From the NCBI GenBank assembly GCA_035545535.1, contig DASZYF010000017.1, positions 1 through 33,044 on the forward strand: a DNA stretch of 33,044 nucleotides, written 5' to 3'. Source of the DNA: DASZYF01 sp035545535. Its GTDB lineage: Bacteria; Actinomycetota; Actinomycetes; Mycobacteriales; CAJCIY01. Positions 16,687-24,515 of this stretch are shown piece after piece; the first letter of the stretch is position 1, and each line of letters starts with the position of its first letter. The translations under genes were made by a program, and so were the position numbers. A model generated the notes under the pieces. That model was not told the DNA's origin, searched no databases, and saw only the letters and a program-made list of their open reading frames with translations.

Positions 16687-16705
16687 TTCGCGCCAGCGAA
16701 CGGTG

Positions 16706-17182
16706 TCAGTCGCAGGCGACGACGAGCGCGGTGGCATAGGCGGCAAGACCCTCGCCACGACCGGTGAAGCCGAGGCCGTCCGTGGTGGTCGCCGCGACGG
16801 ACACCGGGGCGCCGACCGCGGCGGACAGGACCGACTCGGCCTCGGCGCGGCGCGGCCCGACCTTCGGCCGCTCGCCGACCAGCTGGACGGCCACGTTGCC
16901 GATGGTGAACCCTGCCGCCCGCACGCGGGCCGCGGTCTCGGTGAGCAGCGCGACGCCGCTCGCGCCCGCCCACTGCGGATCGCTCGTGCCGAAGTGCGCA
17001 CCGAGGTCGCCGAGGCCCGCGGCCGACAGCAGTGCATCGCAGGCCGCGTGCGCGACGACGTCACCGTCGCTGTGCCCCGCGAGGCCGTCGCCGTCGAACA
17101 GGAGCCCGGCGACCCAGCACGGCCGCCCCGCCGCGAACGGGTGCGCATCGACGCCGAGCCCGACGCGCGGCAGCGCGGTCAT
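16706..17182 (-). CDS. ispF: 2-C-methyl-D-erythritol 2,4-cyclodiphosphate synthase
   Basis: A 158-residue zinc enzyme of the MEP isoprenoid pathway, acting two steps after IspD. Signature residues are in place: the metal ligands in GLGVDAHPF and GHSDGDVVAHAACDALL, the FGTSDPQWAGASG segment, and the C-terminal TTDGLGFTGRGEGLAAYA motif that binds the cytidine group. Length is standard, so the gene appears intact. Its ATG overlaps the ispD stop by four bases (ATGA), so the two are translationally coupled. The stop lies 20 bases from the edge of palindromic element A. Confidence 0.97.
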   Translation of the reverse strand: MTALPRVGLGVDAHPFAAGRPCWVAGLLFDGDGLAGHSDGDVVAHAACDALLSAAGLGDLGAHFGTSDPQWAGASGVALLTETAARVRAAGFTIGNVAVQLVGERPKVGPRRAEAESVLSAAVGAPVSVAATTTDGLGFTGRGEGLAAYATALVVACD

Positions 17183-17856
17183 GCGCCGACCACCAGAGCA
17201 GCGCGCGCGAGGTCGTGCGGCGTCGTCACCTTGAACGCGCGCTCGTCACCGGGCACGGTCACGACCTCGATGCCGATCCGCTCGACGAGCCCGGCGTCAT
17301 CGGTCGCGTCCTCGCCGTCGGCCGCGGCGCGGGCGTGCGCGGCGACGAGCACGTCGCGACGGAAGCCCTGCGGCGTCTGCACCGCGCGCAGGTCGGCCCG
17401 GTCCACCGTGTCGAGCACGCGCCCCGCCGCGTCGACGCGCTTCACCGTGTCGACCACCGGCACGACCGGGATCACGGCCGGCGCACCGTCGAGCACCACC
17501 CCGGCGACGCGATCCACGAGGTCCGGCGGCGCGAGCGGCCGGGCGGCATCGTGCACGAGCACGACGTCGGCGTCGGCGTCCGCCGCGGCCAGCGCCGCCG
17601 CGACGCTCGCGACGCGGGTGGCCCCACCCGCGACGACGACCGCGCCCGGCAGGAGCCGCTGCACGTCGGCGAGCAGCTCCGGCGGTGCGGCGACGACGAC
17701 CTGCGTGACCGCTCGCGACGACAGCAGCGCGCGCACGGCATGGACGACGAGCGGCTCCCCCGCCAGCTCGACGAGCGCCTTCGGCACGTCGCCGCCGAAG
17801 CGCTCCCCGCGCCCGGCAGCGGGCACGAGCGCGACGACGGAACCCTGCACCCGCAC
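17179..17856 (-). CDS. ispD: 2-C-methyl-D-erythritol 4-phosphate cytidylyltransferase
   Basis: A 225-residue enzyme joining CTP to 2-C-methyl-D-erythritol 4-phosphate in the MEP pathway. Family motifs run in order: VPAAGRGERFGGDVPKALVEL with the nucleotide-binding P-loop-like stretch, GGATRVASVAAALAAA, VLVHDAARPLAPPDLV, VPVVDTVKRVD, RADLRAVQTPQGFRRDVL, and ATDDAGLVERIG...ERAFKVTTPHDLARA. The start is taken at GTG 17856, six bases before a second GTG; the frame is open upstream but lacks homology. Forty-one bases separate it from the end of the GGDEF/EAL gene, which probably shares its transcript. In B. subtilis and M. tuberculosis it is likewise near carD and ispF. Confidence 0.95.
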   Translation of the reverse strand: MRVQGSVVALVPAAGRGERFGGDVPKALVELAGEPLVVHAVRALLSSRAVTQVVVAAPPELLADVQRLLPGAVVVAGGATRVASVAAALAAADADADVVLVHDAARPLAPPDLVDRVAGVVLDGAPAVIPVVPVVDTVKRVDAAGRVLDTVDRADLRAVQTPQGFRRDVLVAAHARAAADGEDATDDAGLVERIGIEVVTVPGDERAFKVTTPHDLARAALVVGA

Positions 17857-17897
17857 ATCATCCCGGTGCGCTCCACCCAGCACCGTCCGGCGGGCCG

Positions 17898-20492
17898 TCA
17901 GTGCGTGGGCGCCGGCGAGGAGAGCAGCCGCGGGGGCGGGACGGTCGACGAGCGGGCGGCGAGCCACCTGCCCAGCTCGGGGACGGGCATCGGCCGGCTG
18001 ATCGCGTAGCCCTGGGCGATGTGGCAGCCCATCGCGCGGAGCATGTCCATGGCCGCGTTCGCTTCGACGCCCTCGGCGACGACCTCGAGCTCGAGCGTGC
18101 GCGCGAGCTCGATGATCGAGCGGACGATCGATGCGTCGTCCGCCTCCTCGTGCATGCGCTGCACGAACGAGCGGTCGACCTTCACCTCCTGCACCGGCAG
18201 TCGCCGCAGCTGCGAGAGCGAGGAGTAGCCGGTGCCGAAGTCGTCGATCGACAGCCGCACGCCGAGCATCCGCAGCCGGTCGAGCAGACCGCGCGACGAC
18301 TCGGGGTCGGTCATGATCGAGGTCTCGGTGATCTCCAGCGTGAGCAGCTCGGCCGGGAGCCCGTAGCGCTCGAGCAGGTCGGCGACCTGCGTGTCGAGCC
18401 CGTCGTCGCGCAGCGAGTGCACGGACAGGTTCACCGCGACGGCCAGCCCGGGAGCGGTGCGCTGCCAGGCCGCGCACGCCTCGATCGCCCGCTCGAGGAC
18501 GAGCGAGGTGAGGGGGCGCACGAGGCCGGTCTTCTCCGCCAGGCCGATGAACTCGTCGGGTGAGACAGGTCCCCGCTCGGCGTCGGTCCACCGCGCGAGC
18601 GCCTCGACGCAGATCACGCGACCGGTGGCCAGCGAGACCTGCGGCTGCACGTAGATGTCGATCTGCTGCTGCGCGATCGCGCGGCGCAGCGCGACGACGA
18701 GCGCGAGCCGGCTCGGCGAGCTGGTGTCGTGCGACGGGTCGAACGTCGCGACCTCGCGGCCGCCGCGCTTGGCGACGTACATCGCCTGGTCCGCGCGCTT
18801 CATGAGATCGGACCACGTCCCCGCGTGCGTGGGTGCGCGCGCGATGCCGATCGACGCGGACACGTCGACGCTGACACCGGCGATCTCGACCGGCTCGGAC
18901 AGCGCGGCGAGGATGCTCTGGCAGCGCTGCACCGCCGCGTCGTCGGACTCGCAGTCGGGCAGCAGCACGGCGAACTCGTCACCGCCGAAGCGGCTCACGA
19001 TGCCGGGCGACGGGACCGCGTCCGAGAGGCGGCGCGCGACCTCCTGGAGCAGCTCGTCGCCGTGGTCGTGGCCGAGCGTGTCGTTCACGTCCTTGAAGGA
19101 GTCGAGGTCGAGCATCGCCACGGCGAACGGCGCGCCGCCCTGGAACAGCGATGCGAGCCGCCGTTCGACGTCGCGCTGCAGGTGCGTGCGGTTCGGGACA
19201 CCCGTGAGCCCGTCGTGCAGGGAGTCGTGGCGCAGCTGGCGCAGGAGCTCGCCGTGGCGCAGCGCGACCGACGCGTGGTTCGCGACGGTCTCGAGCATCT
19301 GCACGTCCGCGGAGCCGAAGGCCTGGGTCTCTCCCAGGCGGTCGGTGACGGCGAGGACCGCGACGATGGCGTTGCTCTCCCCGCGGACCGGGCAGAACAC
19401 CGCGTCGCGCGCGTTGTGCGCCGTCAGCCAGGCGCGCAGCTCGGGTGCCTTGGTCGAGCGGGGCACCAGCACGGACTGGCCGTGCGAGACGCGCTCCAGG
19501 ATCTTCTCCGAGGCGGAGGCGAGGAGCTGTGGCTCGTGCCGGGTGAGCGGCTTCTCGCGTCGCATGCTCACCTCCATCGTCGGCACGGTGCCGTCGACGA
19601 ACGTGAGGTGCGCGCTCTCGGCGCGCAGGATCCCGCTGACCTGCTCGAGCATCAGTCGCAGCAGCGAGTCGGCGTGCGCATGCGCGCCGAGCAGCCGGCT
19701 GAACGTGTACAGCCGCTCGACGTTGCCGTGCCGCCCGACCAGGCCCGCGTAGCCGCGGTAGGCGACGACGACGAGGGCACCGACGACGAGCAGCGGCAGG
19801 ATGCTCCACTCGCTCGCCTGCAACGCGAGCAGGGACACGACGCCGGTCGCGGTGAGGCCGATCGCGAGCGCCGGCACCCACCAGCCGAGCGAGAGCGTCT
19901 CGCGCCAGCAGCGGTTTCCTGCGACCTGGGAGATGACGGTGGCGACGGCGAGCGCACCGGCGAGGCTGGCGAGGGTCGTCGCCAGCATCGCCGCCGCCCA
20001 CGTGCGCACCGAGTCCGGCGACGAACCATCGGCAGCGAGGTGGAGGACGGCCAGCCCGAGGCTCGCCTCGCTCGAGGACACGAGCAGGTTGAACAGCAGC
20101 TTGAGCGGGTTGCGCCACTGGCGGCGGAGCACCGCCTGCGCGACGCTGCCGCCGGTCATGCGGGCGACGAGGAACGCCGTGGGCGACAGCGCGAGCAGGC
20201 CCATGACGAAGGGGATCTCGGTCAACGAGACCGAGCGGCTCTCCCGGCCGGTCTGGACCTCGATGGTCGCGGTCTGGGCGACGGCGAACGCGACGGCGAG
20301 CACGGCCCACGAGAGGTGGCTCGGGAGGGCGGTCGGCCCGGGGCGCACGTGGGCTACCCAGCCCGCGGTGGCGCCGACGGCGGCTACGGCGAGGCCGACC
20401 CGGGCGATGGCGCGCAGGGGCGAGGGGTCCGTTGCGGCGGGCTGTCCCACTCCGAGCTCGACCCCCTCAGACGCTCTGCCCGGAGGCATCAC
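17898..20492 (-). CDS. Membrane GAF-GGDEF-EAL dual c-di-GMP protein
   Basis: An 864-residue protein that can both make and break cyclic di-GMP by its domain content. Residues about 25-245 hold around seven hydrophobic segments; 265-425 form a GAF-like sensor domain; the GGDEF domain (430-590) has an intact RFGGDEFAVLL signature, but no RxxD inhibitory site at the usual spacing. The EAL domain (605-855) retains CVEALARW, NLS, EITETSI, DDFGTGYSSLSQL, KVDRSF and VVAEGVE, the residues needed for phosphodiesterase metal binding. The net activity is unknown. The protein is not part of the ispD block in other actinobacteria that I know. ATG 20492 precedes the hydrophobic region. Confidence 0.93.
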   Translation of the reverse strand: MMPPGRASEGVELGVGQPAATDPSPLRAIARVGLAVAAVGATAGWVAHVRPGPTALPSHLSWAVLAVAFAVAQTATIEVQTGRESRSVSLTEIPFVMGLLALSPTAFLVARMTGGSVAQAVLRRQWRNPLKLLFNLLVSSSEASLGLAVLHLAADGSSPDSVRTWAAAMLATTLASLAGALAVATVISQVAGNRCWRETLSLGWWVPALAIGLTATGVVSLLALQASEWSILPLLVVGALVVVAYRGYAGLVGRHGNVERLYTFSRLLGAHAHADSLLRLMLEQVSGILRAESAHLTFVDGTVPTMEVSMRREKPLTRHEPQLLASASEKILERVSHGQSVLVPRSTKAPELRAWLTAHNARDAVFCPVRGESNAIVAVLAVTDRLGETQAFGSADVQMLETVANHASVALRHGELLRQLRHDSLHDGLTGVPNRTHLQRDVERRLASLFQGGAPFAVAMLDLDSFKDVNDTLGHDHGDELLQEVARRLSDAVPSPGIVSRFGGDEFAVLLPDCESDDAAVQRCQSILAALSEPVEIAGVSVDVSASIGIARAPTHAGTWSDLMKRADQAMYVAKRGGREVATFDPSHDTSSPSRLALVVALRRAIAQQQIDIYVQPQVSLATGRVICVEALARWTDAERGPVSPDEFIGLAEKTGLVRPLTSLVLERAIEACAAWQRTAPGLAVAVNLSVHSLRDDGLDTQVADLLERYGLPAELLTLEITETSIMTDPESSRGLLDRLRMLGVRLSIDDFGTGYSSLSQLRRLPVQEVKVDRSFVQRMHEEADDASIVRSIIELARTLELEVVAEGVEANAAMDMLRAMGCHIAQGYAISRPMPVPELGRWLAARSSTVPPPRLLSSPAPTH

Positions 20493-20566
20493 GAAGGTCT
20501 CGACGCCGGCTCAGGGGCGGTCGATCACGCTTTCGGAGCAACCGGGCCCCGGACGGGGACAGATCC

Positions 20567-20590
20567 GTGCGGATCCGCGCAGGTCCGCAC
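20567..20590. terminator. Possible hairpin after the subtilase gene
   Basis: A 7-bp stem, GTGCGGA with TCCGCAC, encloses a 10-base loop in the 116-base gap between the subtilase and GGDEF genes, both on the minus strand. Several related GGTCCG/CGGATC pieces give alternative pairings. There is no T-run, so a terminator role is uncertain. Confidence 0.35.
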
Positions 20591-20608
20591 CGGTCCGTAC
20601 GGATGCGC

Positions 20609-20872
20609 TCAGCTCCAGGTGCTGGAGGACCAGGTGCTGCCGCTCCACGTGCTGCCGGACCAGCTGCTGCCGTCCCACTGGCTGTCGGTCCAGGCGTGGC
20701 CGTCCCAGCCGTCCGCGGTCCACTGGTGCCCGCTCCACTGGTGCCCGCTCCACTGGCTGCCGGACCAGCTGCTGCCGGTCCACTGGCTGCCGCTCCACGT
20801 GCTGCCGGTCCAGCTGCTGCCGGTCCAGGCGCTGCCCGTCCACTGGCTGCCGTTCCAGCTGCCGCCGCTCCA
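20609..20872 (-). repeat. 15-bp periodic coding repeat (WxGSx array)
   Basis: Eighteen consecutive five-codon units encode Trp-Ser/Thr-Gly-Ser-x, phase-perfect from codon 502 to the stop of the subtilase gene. At DNA level this is a run of about 15-bp imperfect repeats, which on the plus strand reads as repeated CCACTGGCTGCCG-like units. Slippage could change the copy number. It is not a CRISPR array, because it is contiguous and in frame. Confidence 0.9.
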
Positions 20873-22375
20873 CGCCGAGCCGGTGGCACTCGCGGTGCTC
20901 CAGCCGGTGGGGTTCCAGGCCTGCCCGAAGATGTCCTGCTCGCCGGTGAGGACCGACGTGCCGTCGGTCACGTGGCTCGAGCCGCGGGCCGCCTCGAGCG
21001 AGCCGGTGCCGGTCGCCCCGGTGGGCGTCTGGCTGGCGACCGGCAGCTTCGCGCCGATCGCCTTGTTGATGTCCGGCACGCCGAGGCCCGCGTACACCGA
21101 CTTGACCGAGCTCGGCGCGCTGGCGCTGTGCATGAGCGCGTACTTGATCTGGTCCGGCGTCGCGTTCGGGTACTTCTGGGCGTAGAGGGCGACCAGGCCG
21201 GACACCACGGCCGCGGCCTGGCTGGTGCCGGAGCCACGGAAGAAGCGGTTGTTGACGACCGCGCTCGAGTTGCGCTGGTCGAGGAACGAGCCCGGGTCGC
21301 GCAGGCCGAGGATGTGGACGCCGGGTGCGATCACGTCGACGCCGCGGCTCGCCGTGCCGTGCTGGCTGAACGACGGCACCTGGTCGTCGCCGACGGAGTC
21401 GGTGTTGCGGGGGTCGTCGGCGCCGACGGCGAGGACGAGCGGGTCGTTGGCCGGATCGGCGAGCGCCGTCCGGCTGGAGCCGTCGTTGCCGCCGGAGACG
21501 ACGACCGTGATGCCGGCCCGCCACGCGTTCTCGACCGCGTAGTCGAGCGGGTCCACCGATGCGTCCTGCGTCGAGTCGGTGCCGTAGGACAGGTTGAGGA
21601 CCTTGATGTTCAGGCCGCCGCTCTTGGCGTTCTGGGTGACCCAGTCGATCGCCGCGATGACCTGTGAGACGTCGGCCCCACCGTCGGAGCTCGCGACCTT
21701 GATGCTGACGAGGCGCGAGTCCGGCGCCAGGCCGACGAAGAGGTGGCTGCCCTGGTTGGCGTAGGTGCCGCCGCTGGCCGCCTGGTCGCGGCCCGCGATG
21801 ATCGAGGCCATGTGGGTGCCGTGACCGAACGTGTCCACGTGCGCGAGGTCCGGGTCCTGCGACTCGAAGGACAGGTCCGGGCCGTTGATGACGTTGCCGC
21901 TGGTGAGGCCCTTCACCGGGGAGACGCCCGAGTCGATCAGCGCGACGTCGACGCCCTTGCCGGTCCAGCCGGCGCCCCAAGCGTCCTTGGCGTGCGTGAT
22001 CTGCGCGACGTCGTACAGCGAGCCCTCGTCGTTGGCGACGTCGTAGCCGAGCGTCGAGTCGACGCCGAGCAGGTGACCGTGCGCGTCCGCGGTGACCGCC
22101 CGCACGCCGGGAGCGGAGCGCAGAGCGGCGAGCGAGCCGGACGGCACGGAGGCGGAGACGCCGTCGATGACCTTGAGCTCGGAGCGCACGTGCCCGCCCG
22201 CGCTGCGCACGGCGCGCTCGACCGATGGGAGCGCGTGCGCGTCGGTCCCGGACACGAGCACCGTGACGAGCGGGCCCCGGGCCGGCCGGGCCGCGGTGGC
22301 GGCGGCCGCCGGGATCGCGGCGGCGGTCACCGCGAGCACAGCGGCTGCGGTGGCGCGTCGGGCGAAGCGGGGCAC
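20609..22375 (-). CDS. Secreted S8 (subtilisin) peptidase with Trp-pentapeptide C-terminal tail
   Basis: A 588-residue exported serine protease. GTG 22375 follows AGGAGAG eight bases upstream, and the first 30 residues form a signal peptide. A short inhibitor-like propeptide follows. The catalytic triad is D148 (VALIDSG), H185 (FGHGTHMA) and S385 (GSGTSQAAA), with oxyanion N297 (VVSGGNDG). From residue 502 to the C-terminus the chain is a regular pentapeptide array, Trp at every fifth residue (502 to 587, 18 in a row), with Gly and Ser between. Similar WSGSS-type tails occur in other actinobacterial subtilases by my recollection. The gene is in the minus-strand run between the PIN/TRAM and GGDEF/EAL genes. 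Confidence 0.93.
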   Translation of the reverse strand: MPRFARRATAAAVLAVTAAAIPAAAATAARPARGPLVTVLVSGTDAHALPSVERAVRSAGGHVRSELKVIDGVSASVPSGSLAALRSAPGVRAVTADAHGHLLGVDSTLGYDVANDEGSLYDVAQITHAKDAWGAGWTGKGVDVALIDSGVSPVKGLTSGNVINGPDLSFESQDPDLAHVDTFGHGTHMASIIAGRDQAASGGTYANQGSHLFVGLAPDSRLVSIKVASSDGGADVSQVIAAIDWVTQNAKSGGLNIKVLNLSYGTDSTQDASVDPLDYAVENAWRAGITVVVSGGNDGSSRTALADPANDPLVLAVGADDPRNTDSVGDDQVPSFSQHGTASRGVDVIAPGVHILGLRDPGSFLDQRNSSAVVNNRFFRGSGTSQAAAVVSGLVALYAQKYPNATPDQIKYALMHSASAPSSVKSVYAGLGVPDINKAIGAKLPVASQTPTGATGTGSLEAARGSSHVTDGTSVLTGEQDIFGQAWNPTGWSTASATGSAWSGGSWNGSQWTGSAWTGSSWTGSTWSGSQWTGSSWSGSQWSGHQWSGHQWTADGWDGHAWTDSQWDGSSWSGSTWSGSTWSSSTWS

Positions 22376-22484
22376 GGTGAGAGCTCTCCTGTCGACTGAC
22401 AGGGCCGGTCTCACCACTGACTCCCCACGCCCGGCGCCCGAAGGCAGGTGACCGCATGACCCGGCGTGGATCGATGTCTCCCTC

Positions 22485-22506
22485 GAGCCCACCTCTCAGC
22501 GGGCTC
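22485..22506. terminator. Hairpin between the PIN/TRAM and subtilase genes
   Basis: GAGCCC and GGGCTC form a 6-bp stem in the 216-base gap ahead of the subtilase. It may end transcription from the PIN/TRAM gene. I looked for a c-di-AMP riboswitch here because subtilases and cell-wall hydrolases can be under one, but did not recognise its conserved core. Confidence 0.35.
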
Positions 22507-22591
22507 CGTCAAAGTGTCGGGGCACGACCCAACGCAGAAGAGGGGCCAAACGGACGAATCCCGGCATGACTGCATCCGCCGGAAGGGTGAT

Positions 22592-23686
22592 TCACGTCGC
22601 GGCGGCCTGCACCGGCACCGCTTCGGCGGGCGTCGGCTTGAGCTCCCCGAACGCGATGCGGCCCTTGTCGCCGACCATGATCGACGCGACGGTCATCGTG
22701 ACCTCCCGGCCGACGCGGCTCTTGGCCCGCTCGACGACGACCATCGTGCCGTCCTCGAGGAAGCCGACCGCCTGGCCGTTCTCCTTGCCCGCGCGGACCA
22801 GGTGCACGGTCAGCTCGTCCCCGACGGCGACCGGCGGGCGGAGCGCGTCGGCGAGCGCGGGCAGGTCGAGCACCGGCACACCGGCGAGCCGGGCCGCCTT
22901 CGCGAGCGCGCGGTCGGCCGTGAGCAGCGTGGCGCCGCGGTCGAGGCAGAGGCGCACGAGGGACGCGGGCAGACCGCCGTCCGGGGCCTCCTCGACGTCG
23001 ATCACCTCGACGTCGACGTCCGGCTCGCGACGCAGCCGCTCGAGCACGTCGAGCCCGCGGCGGGCCTGAGCAGTCGCCTGCTGCTCGAGGTCGCTGATCA
23101 TCGGCGCGGGCAGCAGCAGCGTCCCGGACAGCCAGCCCGCGCGCACGACGTCGAGCAGGCGGCCGTCGACGGCGACGCTGCGGTCGAGCACCCGCTCGCG
23201 GGCGATCGCCGGGGCGGGGCGCGGCGCGACGCCGCGGGCGGCACCGAGCATCGCCAGCACGCTGTGGCGGCGGCTCATGCCCAGGCGGGAGCCGAGCAGG
23301 CCGATCGTGAGGATCACGAACCCGAAGACCGGCAGCGTGACCACCGGGCTCGGAGCCAGCAGCACGGGCCAGGCGAAGGCGGCGCCGGCGAGCATGCCGG
23401 CCGCCGTCCCGAGGGCGCCGGCGAGCAGCTGCTCCGCGGAGACGTCACGCAGGCGGGAGGTGGTCGCCTCGACGGCCTTGACCGTCTGCCGGCCCACCAT
23501 GCCACCGACGACGTAGCCGAGGCCGCTCCCGACGATGACCCCGATGGCCAGCCCGTCGAACGGCCCCAGGATGCCGTGCCCGTTGGACAGGGAGCGGCCG
23601 ACCTCGAAGCCGATGCCCGCGAACGCGAGCACCAGGCAGAAGCGGAGCAGCTCCACCAGGACGGTGCTCGGACGGCGGCGCTCCAC
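22592..23686 (-). CDS. PIN/TRAM domain membrane protein (YacL-like)
   Basis: A 364-residue protein matching the YacL family found near disA/ispD in Firmicutes and actinobacteria. Residues 8-165 form four or so membrane helices (LVLAFAGIGFEVGRSL, AIGVIVGSGLGYVVGGMV, VFGFVILTIGLLGSRLGM). Then comes a PIN nuclease domain starting LDRSVAVDGRLLDVVRAG, with acidic residues DRGATLLTADRALAKAA near its end, and a C-terminal TRAM domain (about residues 290-350), which binds RNA. The first PIN motif usually reads LDTS; Arg replaces Thr here. Function is probably membrane-linked RNA cleavage, inferred from domains. It ends 216 bases upstream of the subtilase start. Confidence 0.88.
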   Translation of the reverse strand: MERRRPSTVLVELLRFCLVLAFAGIGFEVGRSLSNGHGILGPFDGLAIGVIVGSGLGYVVGGMVGRQTVKAVEATTSRLRDVSAEQLLAGALGTAAGMLAGAAFAWPVLLAPSPVVTLPVFGFVILTIGLLGSRLGMSRRHSVLAMLGAARGVAPRPAPAIARERVLDRSVAVDGRLLDVVRAGWLSGTLLLPAPMISDLEQQATAQARRGLDVLERLRREPDVDVEVIDVEEAPDGGLPASLVRLCLDRGATLLTADRALAKAARLAGVPVLDLPALADALRPPVAVGDELTVHLVRAGKENGQAVGFLEDGTMVVVERAKSRVGREVTMTVASIMVGDKGRIAFGELKPTPAEAVPVQAAAT

Positions 23687-23765
23687 CTAGAACGTCTCGG
23701 CACGCGTCGGCGCGGTCCTTACGCCATCCGGGGGACGAGTGCGCCCGGACGGCCCCGGAAACGCG

Positions 23766-23789
23766 GAAGGCGCCCCGCGGGGCGCCTTC
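23766..23789. terminator. Strong hairpin terminator of carD
   Basis: GAAGGCGCCCC, a GC dinucleotide loop, then GGGGCGCCTTC form a perfect 11-bp stem in the 148-base gap between the carD stop and the PIN/TRAM start. Such tight GC hairpins without a long T-run are typical of actinobacterial termination. Confidence 0.75.
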
Positions 23790-23834
23790 GGCAGGTGGTG
23801 CAGGTGATGCGGCTGGTGCACGTAGTGGGGAGGG

Positions 23835-24320
23835 TCAGGCGCTGACGAGGACTTCCTCGATGATCGCCTCGGCCTTGTCCTCGTTGGTCTTCTCGGCCAG
23901 CGCGACCTCGCTCACGAGGATCTGCTTCGCCTTGGCCAGCATGCGCTTCTCGCCGGCCGACAGGCCGCGCTCGCGCTCACGGCGCCACAGGTCGCGCACG
24001 ACCTCGGTGACCTTGTTGACATCGCCCGAGGCGAGCTTCTCGAGGTTCGCCTTGTAGCGGCGCGACCAGTTGGTCGGCTCCTCGGTGTGCGGGGCGCGCA
24101 GGATCTCGAAGACGTGGTCGAGCCCCTCCTGCCCGACGACGTCACGCACGCCGACCTCTTCGACCTTGTCGGCCGGGACGCGCAGCTCGAGGTCGCCCTG
24201 CGCGACCTTGAGGACGAGGTAGACACGCTCCTCGCCCTTGATCACACGTGTCTCGACCGCCTCGATGAGGGCGGCACCGTGGTGCGGGTAGACGACGGTC
24301 TCTCCAACTTCGAACGTCAA
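23835..24320 (-). CDS. carD: CarD/CdnL RNA polymerase-binding transcription factor
   Basis: A 161-residue regulator that stabilises the open promoter complex by binding RNA polymerase beta and upstream promoter DNA. The N-terminal Tudor-like domain begins MTFEVGETVVYPHHGAALIE after translation of a TTG start; the C-terminal helical domain includes APHTEEPTNWSRRYKANLE and LWRRERERGLSAGEKRML, including the invariant Trp. TTG 24320 was chosen because GGGGAG lies six bases upstream and it matches the actinobacterial protein length; the frame is open to 24377, but the extra residues lack homology. It is divergent from the ATP-grasp operon and heads the minus-strand block. Confidence 0.95.
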   Translation of the reverse strand: MTFEVGETVVYPHHGAALIEAVETRVIKGEERVYLVLKVAQGDLELRVPADKVEEVGVRDVVGQEGLDHVFEILRAPHTEEPTNWSRRYKANLEKLASGDVNKVTEVVRDLWRRERERGLSAGEKRMLAKAKQILVSEVALAEKTNEDKAEAIIEEVLVSA

Positions 24321-24361
24321 GACAAGCTCCCCGCATAAGACCACGCGATTCGTTGGTCTCC

Positions 24362-24390
24362 AGGTTATCACGCGCATTTGCGCAGGTCAG
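24362..24390 (-). promoter_or_regulatory. carD promoter
   Basis: On the minus strand, CTGACC (24385-24390) and TAACCT (24362-24367) are spaced by 17 bases, with TGA giving an extended -10 box. A start near 24355 would leave a leader of about 35 bases before TTG 24320. The spacer contains the palindrome GCGCA-AA-TGCGC, a possible operator. Confidence 0.6.
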
Positions 24391-24434
24391 AGGCACATTC
24401 CTGTCGTACAGCCCTTGACAGGAGAGGGTCTTCC

Positions 24435-24515
24435 ATGCCTCGCGCACGCAAGCAACAGATGTCGGCGCACCGTGCCCTCGCACGCAACATGAGCGCCGTA
24501 CCCTCCGCGACGTGA
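24435..24515 (+). CDS. Possible 26-residue leader peptide coupled to the ATP-grasp gene
   Basis: A short frame starts at ATG 24435, has GGAGAGGG about six bases upstream, and stops at TGA 24513-24515. That stop overlaps the GTG of the ATP-grasp gene (GTGA), which has no Shine-Dalgarno of its own. The peptide begins MPRARKQQM and carries several Arg/Lys residues. It could be a leader for translational coupling or a small protein. It is short and chance frames are common in GC-rich DNA, so confidence is moderate. Confidence 0.4.
   Translation: MPRARKQQMSAHRALARNMSAVPSAT

Noticed and set aside
20609..20872. Possible CRISPR-like tandem repeat
   Set aside because: Units are contiguous 15-bp, in frame and code for the Trp tail; there are no spacers.
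18729..21185. 818-codon plus-strand open frame
   Set aside because: Antisense to the GGDEF/EAL and subtilase genes; composition is His/Arg/Ala-rich with no motif.
22376..22591. c-di-AMP riboswitch ahead of the subtilase
   Set aside because: Considered because disA is in the window, but the conserved core of the ydaO class was not recognised; only a short hairpin is present.
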